Under the pieces are notes generated by a model, which made no database searches, had not been told where the DNA came from, and worked only from the letters and a program-made list of their open reading frames with translations. Shown here one piece after another: positions 63,083-64,000 of a DNA stretch of 64,000 nt; the stretch's first letter is position 1, and every line of letters begins with the position of its first letter. Origin of the DNA: Cryobacterium breve (GTDB taxonomy: Bacteria; Actinomycetota; Actinomycetes; Actinomycetales; Microbacteriaceae). Made by a program: the position numbers and the translations under genes. The stretch spans positions 2,170,001 to 2,234,000 of the forward strand of contig NZ_CP075584.1 of NCBI RefSeq assembly GCF_027594785.1. The letters are read 5' to 3'.

Positions 63083-64000
63083 ATGGACTATTCCCTTCTC
63101 GGCGTCTTCGGCATCCTGACCATCGTGTCGGTCGCCGTCATCGCGCCGCGGCTCGGAGTCGCCGCCCCGCTCCTCCTCGTGCCCATCGGGATCGCTGCGA
63201 GCCTCGTCCCCGGCGTACCGGCCTTCGATTTCCCGCCAGAGCTCATCCTCGCGGTCGTCCTCCCTCCGCTCCTCTATTCGGCGGCGGTCAACGTGCCGTT
63301 GCACGACTTCCGCCGCAACGTGACGGCGATCACCGGGCTCTCTGTGCTGCTCGTGATCGTGAGCGCCGTCGCGAGCGGAGCACTGTTCCACTGGTTGCTG
63401 CCCGGCCTCAGCGTTCCCGCCGCCCTCGCGCTCGGTGCGGTCGTGAGCCCGACGGATGCGGTCGCAGCGACCTCGATGGGGCGCCGGCTGGGGCTGCCAC
63501 CCCGGGTGGTGACCCTGCTGGAGGGTGAGGGACTGCTCAACGACGCCTCGGCCCTCGTGCTGTTCCGCTGTGCGATCGCGGCGACGGCAGGCGGGGTGTC
63601 CCTGATCGGCGTGGCCGGGGACTTCGTGTACGCCGTCGGAGTCGCGATCGGGATCGGTCTCGTCGTGGGGCACCTGACCGTGTGGCTGAGGTCGCGCCTG
63701 GGTAATGTCGTGCTCAACACGACGATCTCATTCGCGGTGCCGTTCCTCGCGTTCATCCCGACCGACCACGTCCACGCGTCCGGGGTGCTCGCCGTCGTCG
63801 TCGCCGGGCTCGTGACCGGGCATCGGGGACCGCTGGTCTTCACTGCGGAGATGCGGATCAGCGAACAGGTGAACTGGCGGACGATCCAGTTCGTGCTCGA
63901 GAACGGCGTCTTCCTCCTGATGGGCTTCGAACTGAAGTACCTGGTCGGCGAGGTGCACGAGGATCATGTCAGCGTCATCGAGGCCGTCGGCATCGGACTT
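63083..64000 (+). CDS. CPA1-type Na+/H+ antiporter (NhaP-like), cut by window edge
   Basis: The frame from ATG 63083 ([20 protein letters not shown]) remains open to the window end, 306 residues visible. Hydrophobic helices alternate, with [40 protein letters not shown] (the functional Asp of CPA1 exchangers), [20 protein letters not shown] and [20 protein letters not shown]. These are the conserved ion-translocating elements of the family. The full protein would be about 500-550 residues with a cytoplasmic tail that lies outside. It exchanges sodium or potassium for protons. Confidence 0.92.
   Translation, partial: MDYSLLGVFGILTIVSVAVIAPRLGVAAPLLLVPIGIAASLVPGVPAFDFPPELILAVVLPPLLYSAAVNVPLHDFRRNVTAITGLSVLLVIVSAVASGALFHWLLPGLSVPAALALGAVVSPTDAVAATSMGRRLGLPPRVVTLLEGEGLLNDASALVLFRCAIAATAGGVSLIGVAGDFVYAVGVAIGIGLVVGHLTVWLRSRLGNVVLNTTISFAVPFLAFIPTDHVHASGVLAVVVAGLVTGHRGPLVFTAEMRISEQVNWRTIQFVLENGVFLLMGFELKYLVGEVHEDHVSVIEAVGIGL

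Noticed and set aside
1..64000. CRISPR arrays
   Set aside because: No series of 25-40 bp direct repeats with unique spacers; the repeats seen are palindromes, iterons of 24 bp without spacers, or short tandem arrays.

Overview
The window is high-GC DNA from an actinobacterium. Supporting traits are GTG/TTG starts with AGGAG-type ribosome sites, a LytR-CpsA-Psr protein, an F420/LLM-type oxidoreductase, AdnAB-era style regulators (LacI, Lrp, FCD-GntR) and a Micrococcus-type OleBC fusion. A member of the Microbacteriaceae is my best guess, but nothing here fixes the genus.

Layout. (1) 1-9220 looks like an accessory island ending at a tRNA-Ser(GCU). It carries a cut-off alpha/beta hydrolase, a TetR / NTF2-like / NmrA-like group, a frameshifted TetR beside a small monooxygenase-like gene, a frameshifted ApeA-like HEPN anti-phage gene, decayed gene remnants, nested inverted repeats, an iteron plus DnaA-box tract that resembles a replication origin, and a complete tyrosine integrase facing the 3' end of the tRNA. 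(2) 9224-20290 is chromosomal backbone: two tRNA-Ser genes close to serS, an LCP ligase, a HAD phosphatase, a diacylglycerol-kinase-like enzyme, pheA, pgm, two secreted amidase-domain paralogues and a VanY-like carboxypeptidase. (3) 20400-29020 has a DHA2 drug exporter, an NAD(P)-binding protein, a sugar ABC operon divergent from its LacI regulator with two identical operators between them, and an LLM oxidoreductase bracketed by two copies of one palindrome. (4) 29058-38053 has an orphan DNA methyltransferase, GNAT, a lipoate-ligase-like protein, a lipase, MarR+MFS, a POT peptide transporter, DJ-1 and a dienelactone hydrolase. (5) 38238-44092 holds an lldR-lldD lactate module with an FCD operator, an antitoxin-Doc pair, and ddaH-rocD divergent from an Lrp/AsnC regulator. 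(6) 46198-51073 is a complete oleA-oleBC-oleD cluster for long-chain olefin / beta-lactone synthesis, followed by bifunctional putA divergent from a LysR gene. (7) 56093-64000 holds a META lipoprotein, an aldo-keto reductase, a CrtI-like oxidoreductase, SRPBCC, thioesterase, LysE, an HSL esterase, PEBP and a cut-off CPA1 antiporter.

About sixteen genes that are otherwise well conserved carry single-base frame breaks. Ten of these breaks are the same event: an extra G turning CAGCTC into CAGGCTC on one strand or the other. Most of the rest are homopolymer length changes. This looks far more like a consensus-sequence artefact than real gene decay, so I name the frameshifted genes by their restored product and mark where the frame breaks.

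Non-coding structure is rich: at least four families of intergenic palindromes, mostly at gene 3' ends, and a strongly recurrent heptamer GCATCCG/CGGATGC whose embedded codons go against local codon preference and which is scarce in the island.
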